The notes: generated from the letters alone by a model not told the origin. Counted from the first letter of the stretch, positions 36,622-44,892 are shown. The stretch is DNA of 64,000 bases from Winogradskyella sp. KYW1333 (GCF_003335675.1 NZ_QPHL01000017.1:186001-250000), one strand, 5' to 3'. A program made the numbers and translations.

Positions 36622-37725
36622 ATGACCGAACAACAACTAATTTATACTCTTGCGCTTCAACATGTTCCTAAAATAGGAGCAACTACAGCCAAGAAACTCA
36701 TAAATCATTGCGGTTCTGCAGAGGCAGTATTAAAGGAAAAGAAGTCTAACCTTCTAAAAATTGATGGTATAGGAACGATTACCATCGATGGGCTTTTTGA
36801 TGCAGTTCACATTAAAGAGGCAGAGTATGAGCTCAAATTCATTAAAGATAATAATATTGAGACCCACTATTTTAATAGTGATTCTTATCCCGAAAGATTA
36901 AAGCATTGTATAGATGGTCCCATAATTTTATTTCAGTCGGGTAACATAAACTTGAAGGAAAAACACATAATTAGTATTGTCGGCACTCGTAAGATTACTA
37001 CAAACGGGATTGTATTTTGTGAGAAATTAGTTGAAACCTTATCTCCTTATAATCCTATAATAGTGTCAGGCTTTGCTTATGGTACAGATATTACAGCTCA
37101 AAAAGCTGCAGTAAAACACAATTTACAAACTATTGGTTGCTTAGCTCATGGATTAAATCAGATATATCCTAAGGTTCATAAAAAATATGTGGCTGATATT
37201 GAACGTCATGGTGGGTTCTACACTGATTTTTGGAGTACGGATAATTTTGATAGAAACAACTTTCTAAAGCGTAATAGGATAATAGCTGGCCTGTCTGAAG
37301 CAACGATTGTTATTGAATCTGCAGAAAAGGGCGGAAGTTTAGTCACTGCAGATATTGCCAACTCGTACAATAGAGATGTATTTGCCGTACCAGGAAGAAC
37401 CACAGATAGTCAAAGTGTAGGTTGTAATAATCTTATTAAACAACAGAGAGCACATTTATTATCCGATCCTTTAGACGTACCCTATTTATTGAATTGGCAA
37501 CTCGATACTAATGAAAAACCGACAGTACAAAAACAGTTATTTGTAGAATTAGATGATAATGAGAAAATCATCTATAATTATTTAAAGCACAAAGACAAGG
37601 AATTATTAGATGTCATTGCGGTAGATTGTGATATCCCAAGTTATAAAATTGCAGGATTATTATTGAACATGGAACTGAAAGGTGTAATTAGATCGTTACC
37701 AGGTAAATTATTTGAGGTCATTTAG
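36622..37725 (+). CDS. dprA: DNA-processing protein DprA
   Basis: A 367-residue protein that loads RecA on incoming single-stranded DNA during transformation in known species. There is an N-terminal HhH-like region (HVPKIGATTAKKLINHCGSA), a central Rossmann-like DprA domain with IISIVGTRKITTNG, IVSGFAYGTDITAQKAA, RNRIIAGLSEATIVIESAEK and VFAVPGRTTDSQSVGCNNLI, and a C-terminal winged-helix domain. ATG 36622 is chosen over TTG 36601. Its end overlaps the convergent 55-aa gene by 8 nt. Confidence 0.94.
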   Translation: MTEQQLIYTLALQHVPKIGATTAKKLINHCGSAEAVLKEKKSNLLKIDGIGTITIDGLFDAVHIKEAEYELKFIKDNNIETHYFNSDSYPERLKHCIDGPIILFQSGNINLKEKHIISIVGTRKITTNGIVFCEKLVETLSPYNPIIVSGFAYGTDITAQKAAVKHNLQTIGCLAHGLNQIYPKVHKKYVADIERHGGFYTDFWSTDNFDRNNFLKRNRIIAGLSEATIVIESAEKGGSLVTADIANSYNRDVFAVPGRTTDSQSVGCNNLIKQQRAHLLSDPLDVPYLLNWQLDTNEKPTVQKQLFVELDDNEKIIYNYLKHKDKELLDVIAVDCDIPSYKIAGLLLNMELKGVIRSLPGKLFEVI

Positions 37726-37885
37726 AAGATTTTATCGGTTTAATTATATAAATAATACTGGCTATTATAATTACTAAGGCCACATATGCCAGCCAATCCA
37801 TTTTTTGAGCATCTATTATTCTAGACATAATTAGCAGAATCATTGCAAGTATTGTCAATAATGGACTTATCAATTCTTTTTTCAT
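37718..37885 (-). CDS. Small two-helix membrane protein (55 aa), hypothetical
   Basis: A short reading frame from ATG 37885 to TGA, starting MKKELISPLLTILAMILLIM. It has two hydrophobic segments (about residues 5-24 and 31-48) separated by SRIIDAQKMD. It lies 6 nt downstream of trpS on the same strand and fills the space up to dprA, so it is probably translated from the trpS transcript. No known family is recognised. Confidence 0.5.
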   Translation of the reverse strand: MKKELISPLLTILAMILLIMSRIIDAQKMDWLAYVALVIIIASIIYIIKPIKSSK

Positions 37886-37891
37886 ATAAAA

Positions 37892-38863
37892 TTAATAGCC
37901 TACTTTATTCCTTACACGTTTTAACACTGAATCAGCAACTAACTTTGCTTTAGTAGCTCCCTTTTCTAACGCAACATCAATTTCGTTGAGGTTATTCATA
38001 TAATAGGCATACTTTTCTCTTGGTTCTGCAAAACGATTTATTATAAGCTCAAATAAGGCTTGCTTAGCATGACCGTATCCATAGTTACCACCTTCGTAAT
38101 TTGCTTTCATGGTTTCAACCTCAACCTTACTAGCCAAGATGTTATAAAGTCCAAAACAATTGCACGTTTTCCAATCCTTAGGATCCTCTAAAGGTGTACT
38201 ATCTGTTTTAATAGACATTATTTGCTTTCGCAATTTCTTTTCAGGCAAGAAAATATTAATAGTGTTGTTTTTACTCTTACTCATTTTTGCACCATCTGTT
38301 CCAGGAATAAGCATTGTATCTTTTTGTATATCTGCCTTTGGCAAAACAAAAGTTTCGCCACCCATTTTAGTATGAAAACGAGATGCAACATCACGTGTCA
38401 TTTCAATATGCTGCTCTTGGTCCTTACCTACAGGGATTATATCAGAGTCGTATAACAATATATCTGCAGCCATTAGCATAGGATATGTAAAGAGCCCTCC
38501 ATTTACATCATCTAATCGATCTGCTTTATCCTTAAAACTATGGGCAAGTTCTAACCGTTTAAAAGGGAAAAAGCAATTTAAATACCACGCAAGCTCAGTA
38601 ACCTGAGGAACATCGCTTTGCCTGTAAAATACAGTGCTGTCTATGTCTAAGCCAAAGGCTAACCAAGTCGCAGCAGTAGAGTAGGTGTTGTTACGTAAAA
38701 CTTCGGCATCCTTTATTTGTGTTAGCGAATGTAAATCTGCAATAAACAAAAAGGAGTCATTTGCTTCATCCTTGGCTTTTTCAATAGCTGGGATAATAGC
38801 ACCTAAAATATTTCCCAAATGTGGTGTTCCTGTACTCTGAATTCCTGTTAGTATTCTTGCCAT
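37892..38863 (-). CDS. trpS: Tryptophan-tRNA ligase
   Basis: Charges tRNA-Trp. The 323-residue class I synthetase has the HIGH-type motif in STGTPHLGNILGA (residues 10-22) and the KMSKS loop in DGAKMSKSKNN. The tryptophan-binding region includes LMAADILLYDSDIIPVGKDQ. The leader contains a 6-bp hairpin and a predicted -7 box. The only clear companion in the transcript is the 55-aa membrane protein downstream. Confidence 0.96.
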   Translation of the reverse strand: MARILTGIQSTGTPHLGNILGAIIPAIEKAKDEANDSFLFIADLHSLTQIKDAEVLRNNTYSTAATWLAFGLDIDSTVFYRQSDVPQVTELAWYLNCFFPFKRLELAHSFKDKADRLDDVNGGLFTYPMLMAADILLYDSDIIPVGKDQEQHIEMTRDVASRFHTKMGGETFVLPKADIQKDTMLIPGTDGAKMSKSKNNTINIFLPEKKLRKQIMSIKTDSTPLEDPKDWKTCNCFGLYNILASKVEVETMKANYEGGNYGYGHAKQALFELIINRFAEPREKYAYYMNNLNEIDVALEKGATKAKLVADSVLKRVRNKVGY

Positions 38864-38869
38864 GTCAAC

Positions 38870-38887
38870 ATCCTGTTTTAGCAGGAT
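38870..38887. promoter_or_regulatory. Hairpin in the trpS leader
   Basis: ATCCTG (38870-38875) pairs with CAGGAT (38882-38887) around a 6-nt loop. In the trpS mRNA it would end 6 nt before the start codon. Read on the plus strand it is followed by a T-rich run, but no plus-strand gene ends here. A role in trpS translation control is possible but unproven. Confidence 0.35.
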
Positions 38888-38911
38888 TCCTTTTTTATGT
38901 TAAACGAAGAG

Positions 38912-38919
38912 CAAAGATA
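38912..38919 (-). promoter_or_regulatory. Predicted -7 box of trpS
   Basis: The minus strand reads TATCTTTG, an exact match to TANNTTTG, placing the transcription start near 38906 and giving a leader of about 43 nt. No TTG is present at 19 nt upstream. Confidence 0.45.
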
Positions 38920-38956
38920 ATTTTTTTAAAGGAACTATTTAATTAGTTTTGAAGCT

Positions 38957-39697
38957 ATGGCAATAATAAAGTATCCATTTTGGATTTTTTATAGAGTGTG
39001 GTTTTATGTACTTGTTGCATTGCCAATTATTCTATTGCTTCCAATTCTTCTTATTTCAATTTCGAGAGAAAAGTGGTATCCATTTTTCTTTAAAATAGCA
39101 CGTTTTTGGGCAAAGTTTATTCTAATAGGAATGGGTTTTAATTACAAGATTATTAGAAATCAGAAATCCGAACCTAAAAAGAGTTATATGTTTATTGCCA
39201 ATCATACCTCAATGGTTGATATTATGTTAATGTTGGTATCCGTAAAGAATCCGTTCGTTTTTGTGGGGAAAAAGGAACTGGCTAAAATTCCGCTATTCGG
39301 TTTTTTCTATAAGCGTACCTGTATATTAGTAGATAGAAGTAGCGCTAAAAGCAGACAGGCAGTTTTTTTGAGGGCCCAGAAGCGACTAAAACAAGGGTTG
39401 AGTATTTGTATTTTCCCTGAAGGAGGAGTACCTGAGGAGCACGTTGTATTAGATAGTTTTAAAGATGGTGCTTTTAGATTGGCTATAAATCACCAAATCC
39501 CAATAGTGCCAATGACCTTTTATGATAACAAAAAACGATTTTCTTATACTTTTTTTAGTGGAGGTCCTGGTAGGATGAGAGCAAGGATCCATGAATTTTT
39601 ATCTACAGAAAGTTTAACGATTGAAGACACTAAAGCACTAAATGAAAAGTCGAGAAAAATAATTTGGGACGAATTACATAAACCTTTAAAAACATAA
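38957..39697 (+). CDS. plsC: 1-acyl-sn-glycerol-3-phosphate acyltransferase
   Basis: Adds the second acyl chain to lysophosphatidic acid in phospholipid synthesis. The 246-residue protein has one or two N-terminal membrane helices (about residues 8-33), the catalytic HX4D motif in IANHTSMVDIML, and the glycerol-phosphate-binding FPEGGVPEEH. It is monocistronic, divergent from trpS and closed by a terminator. Confidence 0.9.
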   Translation: MAIIKYPFWIFYRVWFYVLVALPIILLLPILLISISREKWYPFFFKIARFWAKFILIGMGFNYKIIRNQKSEPKKSYMFIANHTSMVDIMLMLVSVKNPFVFVGKKELAKIPLFGFFYKRTCILVDRSSAKSRQAVFLRAQKRLKQGLSICIFPEGGVPEEHVVLDSFKDGAFRLAINHQIPIVPMTFYDNKKRFSYTFFSGGPGRMRARIHEFLSTESLTIEDTKALNEKSRKIIWDELHKPLKT

Positions 39698-39724
39698 AAG
39701 CTACCCTAACCACGAGTAGCTTTT
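39696..39724. terminator. Intrinsic terminator after plsC
   Basis: A 9-bp perfect stem, AAAAGCTAC (39696-39704) with GTAGCTTTT (39716-39724), with an 11-nt loop. Symmetric A/T ends allow use from both sides; the convergent barrel gene ends at 39774. Confidence 0.8.
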
Positions 39725-39773
39725 GTCATCATTGCTTTCTGTATTGCAATAACCTAACCTAACTTAAATTTAC

Positions 39774-41351
39774 CTAAAACTTAAAACTTAATCCTGTATA
39801 CACTCCAATAAAGAATGGTCTAAAATTACCAGACGTATTATTAAATGTATTCAGTTGATACTTGAACGTTGGTTCAAGATTAAAATTCCATTTTTTGGAC
39901 AGGCTATAATCTAAACCTAATCCAAAGTTTGCACTAAAACTTGTGCTATTAATATTGTTTGCCTCACCAATGAGAGTAGAACTACCATTGATATCTGCGT
40001 ATATTTCATTTTCACTTAAGAAGAATGTACTAAAGCCACCAATAAAGTTAACGCCAAAACGTGAGTCTAATAATCTATATTCTAACTCAAATGGTACTTC
40101 AATAAAACCAAACCTTTGATCTAAATCACCAACAAATTGAGTGTTAAATGCCTCTGGCATTGTCGCTCTATTAATCATAGAAGTACTAACCAAGGAAACA
40201 GATTGTACACCGTTACTTAAATCTACATTGCTTAATTGTGCGTTAACACCTCTAGAAACAGCATCAGAACCAACAAATCCAATAACATCTGCTGTAGTAT
40301 AATTTAGATTTACTCTATTAACACCTGCTCTAACTTTTAGCCTTTCAGTAATTGCGTATGAGCCAGCAATACCATAGCTCATATTAATGTCACTGCTCTT
40401 TGAGTTTTCGTTAAATTGACTATGCACAGGAGAGCCTTGTCCTAAAGAACTAAAATAAACAGGTGCAACATTAGGCGCTATGCTCCACCTGTTTTGCTTA
40501 TCCTTTTCTTTTTCATTATTGGCTTTATCGTTTTCCGCAATAGCATTTTCTACAGATTGTTTGTTCACCTCATCAAATATTGAAACCGCATCTTCATTTT
40601 TCTCACCTGAAGCAGAATTGTCTTTTAAATTATCGACGGTTTCATTGGTATTATTTTCAGCAACCGCATTTTTAGATTTCTCTAATTCATTTTTAACAAC
40701 ATCTTTCATTTCAGTATTTGAAATGACAATTGAGTTATCAATTTGCTCTTTATTAATATATGTAGTATTTGAAGCAACTTTTGTTGCTGACTTGTTGTTT
40801 GCAACATCTAAAAGTTCATTGACAGAATTCGGTTTCTCTGGTTGTTGAGATGTCTTGTTAGAATTATCAGCAACCTTAGTTTTCTGTAGTTTATCTGAAG
40901 TAATATTATTAATTAGTTGTTTGGTATTTTGAGAAGCATCTTCTTTTGAAGATTCCGAAGCGTTCTCATTTGTATTATCAGCAACTTTCGACGTATTTTC
41001 ATCTGTAGAGATCAGCTCTTCTTTCTTAGAGATAATCTCGTTTGTATTATCGTCAGACACATCTTCTGTAGATTCAGAATTATTTTCTTCTCCTTTAATT
41101 TCAACGTCTACTATAGGTGTATTTTGATTTTCCGTTGGGTTATTATTGAATACTGAAACACCAACAGTTAATAATAAAGCAATAACCGCAGCCACGCCAC
41201 CTATTTGCCACCATAACGCAACTACTCTGCGCTTATTCTTTTTATTAGGCAAACTTTCACTAATGCGATCCCAAACCGCATCATTAGGCGTAACTTCAAA
41301 ATCCTTAAACTTTTCTTGAAAAAGCCTATCTATGTTTTTCTTATTACTCAT
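39774..41351 (-). CDS. Outer-membrane beta-barrel protein with anti-sigma-like N-terminus
   Basis: A 525-residue protein. Residues 1-42 form a polar N-terminus with NIDRLFQEKFKDFEVTPNDA, a pattern seen in flavobacterial proteins next to ECF sigma genes. One transmembrane helix follows (43-66), then a low-complexity Asn/Ser/Glu/Lys-rich linker (about 70-300), then a region of alternating beta strands ending in GVYTGLSFKF, typical of a small outer-membrane barrel. The sigma gene ends 1 nt upstream. It may cross the whole envelope and regulate the sigma factor; this is inference. Confidence 0.75.
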   Translation of the reverse strand: MSNKKNIDRLFQEKFKDFEVTPNDAVWDRISESLPNKKNKRRVVALWWQIGGVAAVIALLLTVGVSVFNNNPTENQNTPIVDVEIKGEENNSESTEDVSDDNTNEIISKKEELISTDENTSKVADNTNENASESSKEDASQNTKQLINNITSDKLQKTKVADNSNKTSQQPEKPNSVNELLDVANNKSATKVASNTTYINKEQIDNSIVISNTEMKDVVKNELEKSKNAVAENNTNETVDNLKDNSASGEKNEDAVSIFDEVNKQSVENAIAENDKANNEKEKDKQNRWSIAPNVAPVYFSSLGQGSPVHSQFNENSKSSDINMSYGIAGSYAITERLKVRAGVNRVNLNYTTADVIGFVGSDAVSRGVNAQLSNVDLSNGVQSVSLVSTSMINRATMPEAFNTQFVGDLDQRFGFIEVPFELEYRLLDSRFGVNFIGGFSTFFLSENEIYADINGSSTLIGEANNINSTSFSANFGLGLDYSLSKKWNFNLEPTFKYQLNTFNNTSGNFRPFFIGVYTGLSFKF

Positions 41352-41352
41352 T

Positions 41353-41898
41353 TTATATTGATCGCGAATTTATATTCGCTTTATAATCCTCTATTTTTTC
41401 TTTCAAAATCATTCTAGCTCTCGCTAAGTTAGATTTTGATGTTCCGGTTGAAATGTTAATCAATTCGCTAATTTCCAAATGTGAATAGCCATCTAACACA
41501 TACATATTAAAAATCAATCTATAACGATCTGGCAATTCTTGTATAATCTGTAATAAAAAATCTATACTAACATCACCATCATTAATATCAACACTTACAT
41601 CTTCTATTCGTTCTTCATTAACAATGTCAAATACACCAGCACTATCTCTATAGCGTTGTAATGATGTATTAATCGCAATTCGTTTTAACCAACCTTCAAA
41701 AGAACCTTTATTATTGTACTGATCTATTTTACTAAATACAGTTATAAATGCATCATGCAGATTGTCCTCTGCTTCAGCATAGTTTTTAGAATACTTAAGA
41801 CAAAGCGAAAATAATTTACTTGCAAACTGCTTGTATAATTGGCTTTGTGCTTTAGCATCTTGTTTTATACAATTATTTATGAGTTGCTCTAAACTCAC
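41353..41898 (-). CDS. ECF-type RNA polymerase sigma factor
   Basis: A 181-residue sigma-70 family protein of the ECF class, containing only regions 2 and 4. Region 2 includes LKYSKNYAEAEDNLHDAFIT and GSFEGWLKRIAINTSLQRYR; region 4 includes LPDRYRLIFNMYVLDGYSHL and the helix-turn-helix EISELINISTGTSKSNLARA. It sits between a lipoprotein gene (24 nt upstream) and the barrel protein gene (1 nt downstream). The operon promoter element at 42363-42392 has ECF-like form, so autoregulation is likely. Confidence 0.92.
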   Translation of the reverse strand: MSLEQLINNCIKQDAKAQSQLYKQFASKLFSLCLKYSKNYAEAEDNLHDAFITVFSKIDQYNNKGSFEGWLKRIAINTSLQRYRDSAGVFDIVNEERIEDVSVDINDGDVSIDFLLQIIQELPDRYRLIFNMYVLDGYSHLEISELINISTGTSKSNLARARMILKEKIEDYKANINSRSI

Positions 41899-41922
41899 AT
41901 TTTTTCGGTAATTAATTAATAA

Positions 41923-42336
41923 TTATTGTACTACTGGTACTTCTACCAAATAATACTGGTCTTGTCCGTTACTATCTTTGCCCTGATAAAATTTAAATAT
42001 GTAGGTTTCGGTTCCTGTTACAGAAAACTCAAAACTTACAGTTACTTCTCCAGACTGCTGTGCACAATCAAGATTAGTATATACAGAGTTAACAACCGCT
42101 ATGGTTCTCTCATGCCCATCAATATCGTAGGCAAAATTATTAAACGCATAACAAAATGTAGGGCGCGTATAGGTTAATAGAATGTCATAGGTCTCACCAT
42201 ACACAAATTCCTCTGGCATTTCTACAGAATCAATTGACATTACTTCAAGGTAGTAAGACGATTCATCTTCATCCTCAAGACTACATGAGCACAAAAATGT
42301 AAACAGTATTACAGCTATTAAACCGAACCTTTTCAT
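41923..42336 (-). CDS. Surface-type lipoprotein, hypothetical
   Basis: A 137-residue protein with signal peptide and lipobox TFLCSC, lipidated probably at Cys18. The next residues are SLEDEDES, an acidic stretch like the export signal that sends Bacteroidota lipoproteins to the cell surface. The mature part is beta-rich with two Cys (ARPTFCYAFNN order reads TRPTFCYAFNN; and TNLDCAQQSG) that could pair. First gene of the sigma operon and directly behind the ECF-like promoter. Function unknown. Confidence 0.7.
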   Translation of the reverse strand: MKRFGLIAVILFTFLCSCSLEDEDESSYYLEVMSIDSVEMPEEFVYGETYDILLTYTRPTFCYAFNNFAYDIDGHERTIAVVNSVYTNLDCAQQSGEVTVSFEFSVTGTETYIFKFYQGKDSNGQDQYYLVEVPVVQ

Positions 42337-42362
42337 AAATAATTTTAATCAATTACATGCTG

Positions 42363-42392
42363 TAGATGCAAAAAACCTAAAAGGGTTGCGTC
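42363..42392 (-). promoter_or_regulatory. ECF-type promoter element of the sigma operon (copy B)
   Basis: On the minus strand: GACGCAACC (complement of 42384-42392), 14 nt, GCATCTA (complement of 42363-42369). The AAC core in the upstream box and this spacing are typical of ECF promoters. It lies 26 nt before the lipoprotein start. It matches the element at 43504-43533 in 26 of 30 positions. Recognition by the adjacent sigma factor is inference. Confidence 0.6.
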
Positions 42393-42396
42393 CTAA

Positions 42397-42427
42397 AACA
42401 AAAAAATCCTGAAATTTTTCAGGATTT
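42397..42427 (-). terminator. Intrinsic terminator of recA
   Basis: An 11-bp stem, AAATCCTGAAA (42404-42414) with TTTCAGGATTT (42417-42427), followed on the minus strand by a T run (A run on the plus strand from 42397). It begins 7 nt after the recA stop and protects the sigma operon promoter from read-through. Confidence 0.85.
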
Positions 42428-42433
42428 ATTTTT

Positions 42434-43438
42434 TTAATTAGAATTATTAATGAGCGCCCTCACTTTTTCTTCTAATTCATCCATTAAATCCGGATTATCT
42501 TTTATAAGAGATTTTACAGCATCTCTTCCTTGGCCAAGTTTAGTGTCTTCGTAGCTAAACCACGATCCGCTCTTCTTCACAATGTCATGTTCTACCGCTA
42601 AATCTAGTACTTCACCAACTTTAGAAATTCCTTCGCCATACATTATATCAAATTCAGCAGTTCTAAATGGTGGAGCAACCTTATTTTTTACAACCTTAAC
42701 ACGAGTTTTATTACCCATAACGTTACTGTTGCTGTCTTTTATTTGTGTAGAACGTCTTATATCTAAACGCACAGAAGCATAAAACTTCAGTGCATTACCA
42801 CCTGTAGTCGTTTCAGGGTTACCAAACATTACACCAATTTTTTCACGCAATTGGTTAATGAAGATCATAGTACAGTTTGTTTTACTAATTGATGCAGTAA
42901 GTTTTCTTAATGCCTGAGACATTAAACGCGCATGCAATCCCATTTTTGAGTCTCCCATTTCACCTTCAATCTCACTCTTTGGCGTAAGTGCTGCAACAGA
43001 GTCAATTACTACAATATCAATTGCACCAGAACGCACAAGATTATCTGCAATCTCTAAAGCCTGCTCACCATTATCTGGTTGAGATATGATTAGGTTTTCT
43101 AAATCAACACCTAATTTTTCTGCATAGAAACGATCAAAAGCATGTTCTGCATCAATAAAGGCTGCAATTCCACCTGCTTTTTGCGCTTCAGCAATAGCAT
43201 GTAACGTCAGTGTAGTTTTACCAGACGATTCTGGGCCATAAATTTCAATTACTCTTCCTCTTGGATAACCTCCTACACCCAATGCAATATCCAATCCTAG
43301 TGAACCAGAAGAAATGGCATCTACATCCTCTATTGCCTGGTCACTCATTTTCATTACAGTACCCTTGCCATATGCTTTGTCTAACTTATCTAAAGTTAGT
43401 TTTAGCGCTTTTAATTTTGCATCTTTTTCACTACTCAT
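42434..43438 (-). CDS. recA: Recombinase RecA
   Basis: The 334-residue DNA strand-exchange ATPase. Walker A is GPESSGKT (residues 68-75); Walker B lies in [12 protein letters not shown]; the L1 region has [19 protein letters not shown] and the L2 region [24 protein letters not shown] sequence ([19 protein letters not shown]). Length and motifs are normal. Closed by its own terminator and driven by a strong housekeeping promoter at 43468-43497. No LexA-type box is evident. Confidence 0.97.
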   Translation of the reverse strand: MSSEKDAKLKALKLTLDKLDKAYGKGTVMKMSDQAIEDVDAISSGSLGLDIALGVGGYPRGRVIEIYGPESSGKTTLTLHAIAEAQKAGGIAAFIDAEHAFDRFYAEKLGVDLENLIISQPDNGEQALEIADNLVRSGAIDIVVIDSVAALTPKSEIEGEMGDSKMGLHARLMSQALRKLTASISKTNCTMIFINQLREKIGVMFGNPETTTGGNALKFYASVRLDIRRSTQIKDSNSNVMGNKTRVKVVKNKVAPPFRTAEFDIMYGEGISKVGEVLDLAVEHDIVKKSGSWFSYEDTKLGQGRDAVKSLIKDNPDLMDELEEKVRALINNSN

Positions 43439-43467
43439 CTATACGTTTTTCTTAATTAATTGAACAT

Positions 43468-43497
43468 CAAAAATACCACTTATTTTAATTATTTCAA
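43468..43497 (-). promoter_or_regulatory. Predicted promoter of recA
   Basis: On the minus strand: TTG (complement of 43495-43497), a spacer of exactly 19 nt, TATTTTTG (complement of 43468-43475). This is a full consensus match; the transcript would start near 43462, about 24 nt before the start codon. It is only 6 nt from the divergent ECF-type element at 43504. Confidence 0.75.
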
Positions 43498-43503
43498 TTT
43501 TAT

Positions 43504-43533
43504 GACGCAACCATTTTACACTTTTTGCATCTA
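43504..43533 (+). promoter_or_regulatory. ECF-type promoter element facing away from recA (copy A)
   Basis: GACGCAACC (43504-43512), 14 nt, GCATCTA (43527-43533). Same boxes and same spacing as the element before the sigma operon. It points toward trhO but is followed by a terminator at 43728-43759 before that gene, so the likely product is a separate short RNA starting near 43540. Confidence 0.6.
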
Positions 43534-43539
43534 TTATAT

Positions 43540-43759
43540 GAAAAAGGAAATAATTGCTATGAAAGCCTTTTAAAAAGTTGAGATAAGTCTTTTAAATTCT
43601 TCTACTTTTTAAATAAATCAAGTTAGCAAAGCATTAGGTGTTTCAGCTACTGTATTAAGACGGTAGCTGATAACCGATGTAGATTAACCTTTTTAATTAG
43701 TTTTAGTTATAGTTAGTTAATCTAAGTAAAGCACTTTAATACTTTTAAGGTGCTTTTTT
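43540..43759 (+). ncRNA. Candidate structured small RNA between recA and trhO
   Basis: This stretch of about 220 nt lies between an ECF-type promoter and a strong terminator and has no substantial reading frame; the longest from an ATG is an 11-codon frame at 43539 (MKKEIIAMKAF). Hairpin 1: 11 bp (43643-43653 with 43660-43670), loop ATTAAG. Hairpin 2: TAGATTAAC (43680-43688) with GTTAATCTA (43716-43724). Hairpin 3 is the terminator. It could be a small RNA, or a leader that controls read-through into trhO. The 5' end is inferred from the promoter position. Rfam 6S-Flavo and Flavo-1 models should be tested. Confidence 0.5.
43728..43759 (+). terminator. Intrinsic terminator of the candidate small RNA
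   Basis: A 12-bp stem, AAAGCACTTTAA (43728-43739) with TTAAGGTGCTTT (43745-43756), one G-U pair, 5-nt loop and T6. It lies 66 nt before the trhO start and upstream of that gene's own -7 box, and no protein gene on this strand ends here. Confidence 0.85.
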
Positions 43760-43781
43760 AATGCCGTTAAGTGAAAAAAAT

Positions 43782-43789
43782 TACCTTTG
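43782..43789 (+). promoter_or_regulatory. Predicted -7 box of trhO
   Basis: TACCTTTG matches TANNTTTG exactly. Transcription would start near 43795, 30 nt before the ATG at 43825. No TTG lies at the ideal distance. It is downstream of the terminator at 43759, so trhO can be expressed independently. Confidence 0.5.
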
Positions 43790-43824
43790 CGCTTTGTTCT
43801 TTAACCTTAAAACATTGGTATAGC

Positions 43825-44892
43825 ATGCAACTGTACAATAACTTAAGTGCTAAGGAAAGAGCGGAGTTAATTGAAAAAGCGGGAAAAGAACGCTTAACAA
43901 TCTCTTTCTATAAGTACGCCAAAATTGGCAATCCAGAACTTTTTAGAAACCACATGTTCCTAACGTGGGACCAATTAGAAGTCCTTGGTAGAATTTATGT
44001 TGCAAATGAAGGTATAAATGCCCAACTTTCTGTGCCAGCAGAAAATTTTGAAGTGTTTAAAAACCACCTTGACACCATTTCTTTTTTAGAAAATGTAAGA
44101 TTGAACATTGCTGTTGAGCACGACAATTTTGCCTTTTTAAAACTAAAGGTAAAAGTGCGGCATAAAATAGTAGCAGATGGCCTAAACGATGATTCCTTTG
44201 ATGTAACAAATAAAGGAAAACACGTAGATGCTGAGCAGTTTAATGAGCTTATTGAAGATCCAGATACGATATTGGTTGATATGCGAAATCACTACGAAAG
44301 TGAAATAGGCCATTTTAAAAATGCCGTAACTCCAGATGTAGATACTTTTAGAGAATCTCTAGATTTAATCGAAGAAGATTTAAAAGAACACAAGGAAGAC
44401 AAAAAGCTTGTAATGTATTGTACAGGTGGAATTAGATGTGAAAAGGCCAGTGCCTACTATAAGCACAAGGGATTTAAAAATGTTTACCAGTTAGAAGGAG
44501 GTATTATTAATTATGCCAGACAGGTTGAATCTAAAGGTTTAGATAACAAGTTTATTGGTAAAAATTTTGTCTTTGACCAGCGTCGCTCAGAACGAATAAG
44601 TAATGACGTAATAGCAAATTGTCATCAGTGTGGTAAACCAGCTGATTTGCATACAAATTGTGCGAACGAGGGATGTCATTTATTATTTATTCAATGTGAT
44701 GAGTGCAAAGAAAAAATGGACAATTGCTGTTCAACAAACTGTCAAGAGATTATTAAACTGACATATGAAGAGCAAAAACAAATGCGAAGAGGACAAGGCA
44801 ACAGTAATGATATCTTCAAAAAGGGAAGGGCAGATCATCTGCCTTTTAAAAAGGACTTGAGAAATATTTTTGACACATTAAAACCACAATAA
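43825..44892 (+). CDS. trhO: tRNA uridine(34) hydroxylase TrhO (rhodanese family)
   Basis: A 355-residue enzyme that makes 5-hydroxyuridine at the tRNA wobble position using oxygen in characterised homologues. The N-terminal domain contains YVANEGINAQLSVP. The rhodanese domain has VDMRNHYESEIGHF and the catalytic Cys199 in MYCTGGIRCEKASAY. A C-terminal Cys-rich domain (CHQCGKPADLHTNC, CDECKEKMDNCC) probably binds zinc. ATG 43825 is chosen over GTG 43771, which would precede the -7 box. Confidence 0.93.
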   Translation: MQLYNNLSAKERAELIEKAGKERLTISFYKYAKIGNPELFRNHMFLTWDQLEVLGRIYVANEGINAQLSVPAENFEVFKNHLDTISFLENVRLNIAVEHDNFAFLKLKVKVRHKIVADGLNDDSFDVTNKGKHVDAEQFNELIEDPDTILVDMRNHYESEIGHFKNAVTPDVDTFRESLDLIEEDLKEHKEDKKLVMYCTGGIRCEKASAYYKHKGFKNVYQLEGGIINYARQVESKGLDNKFIGKNFVFDQRRSERISNDVIANCHQCGKPADLHTNCANEGCHLLFIQCDECKEKMDNCCSTNCQEIIKLTYEEQKQMRRGQGNSNDIFKKGRADHLPFKKDLRNIFDTLKPQ

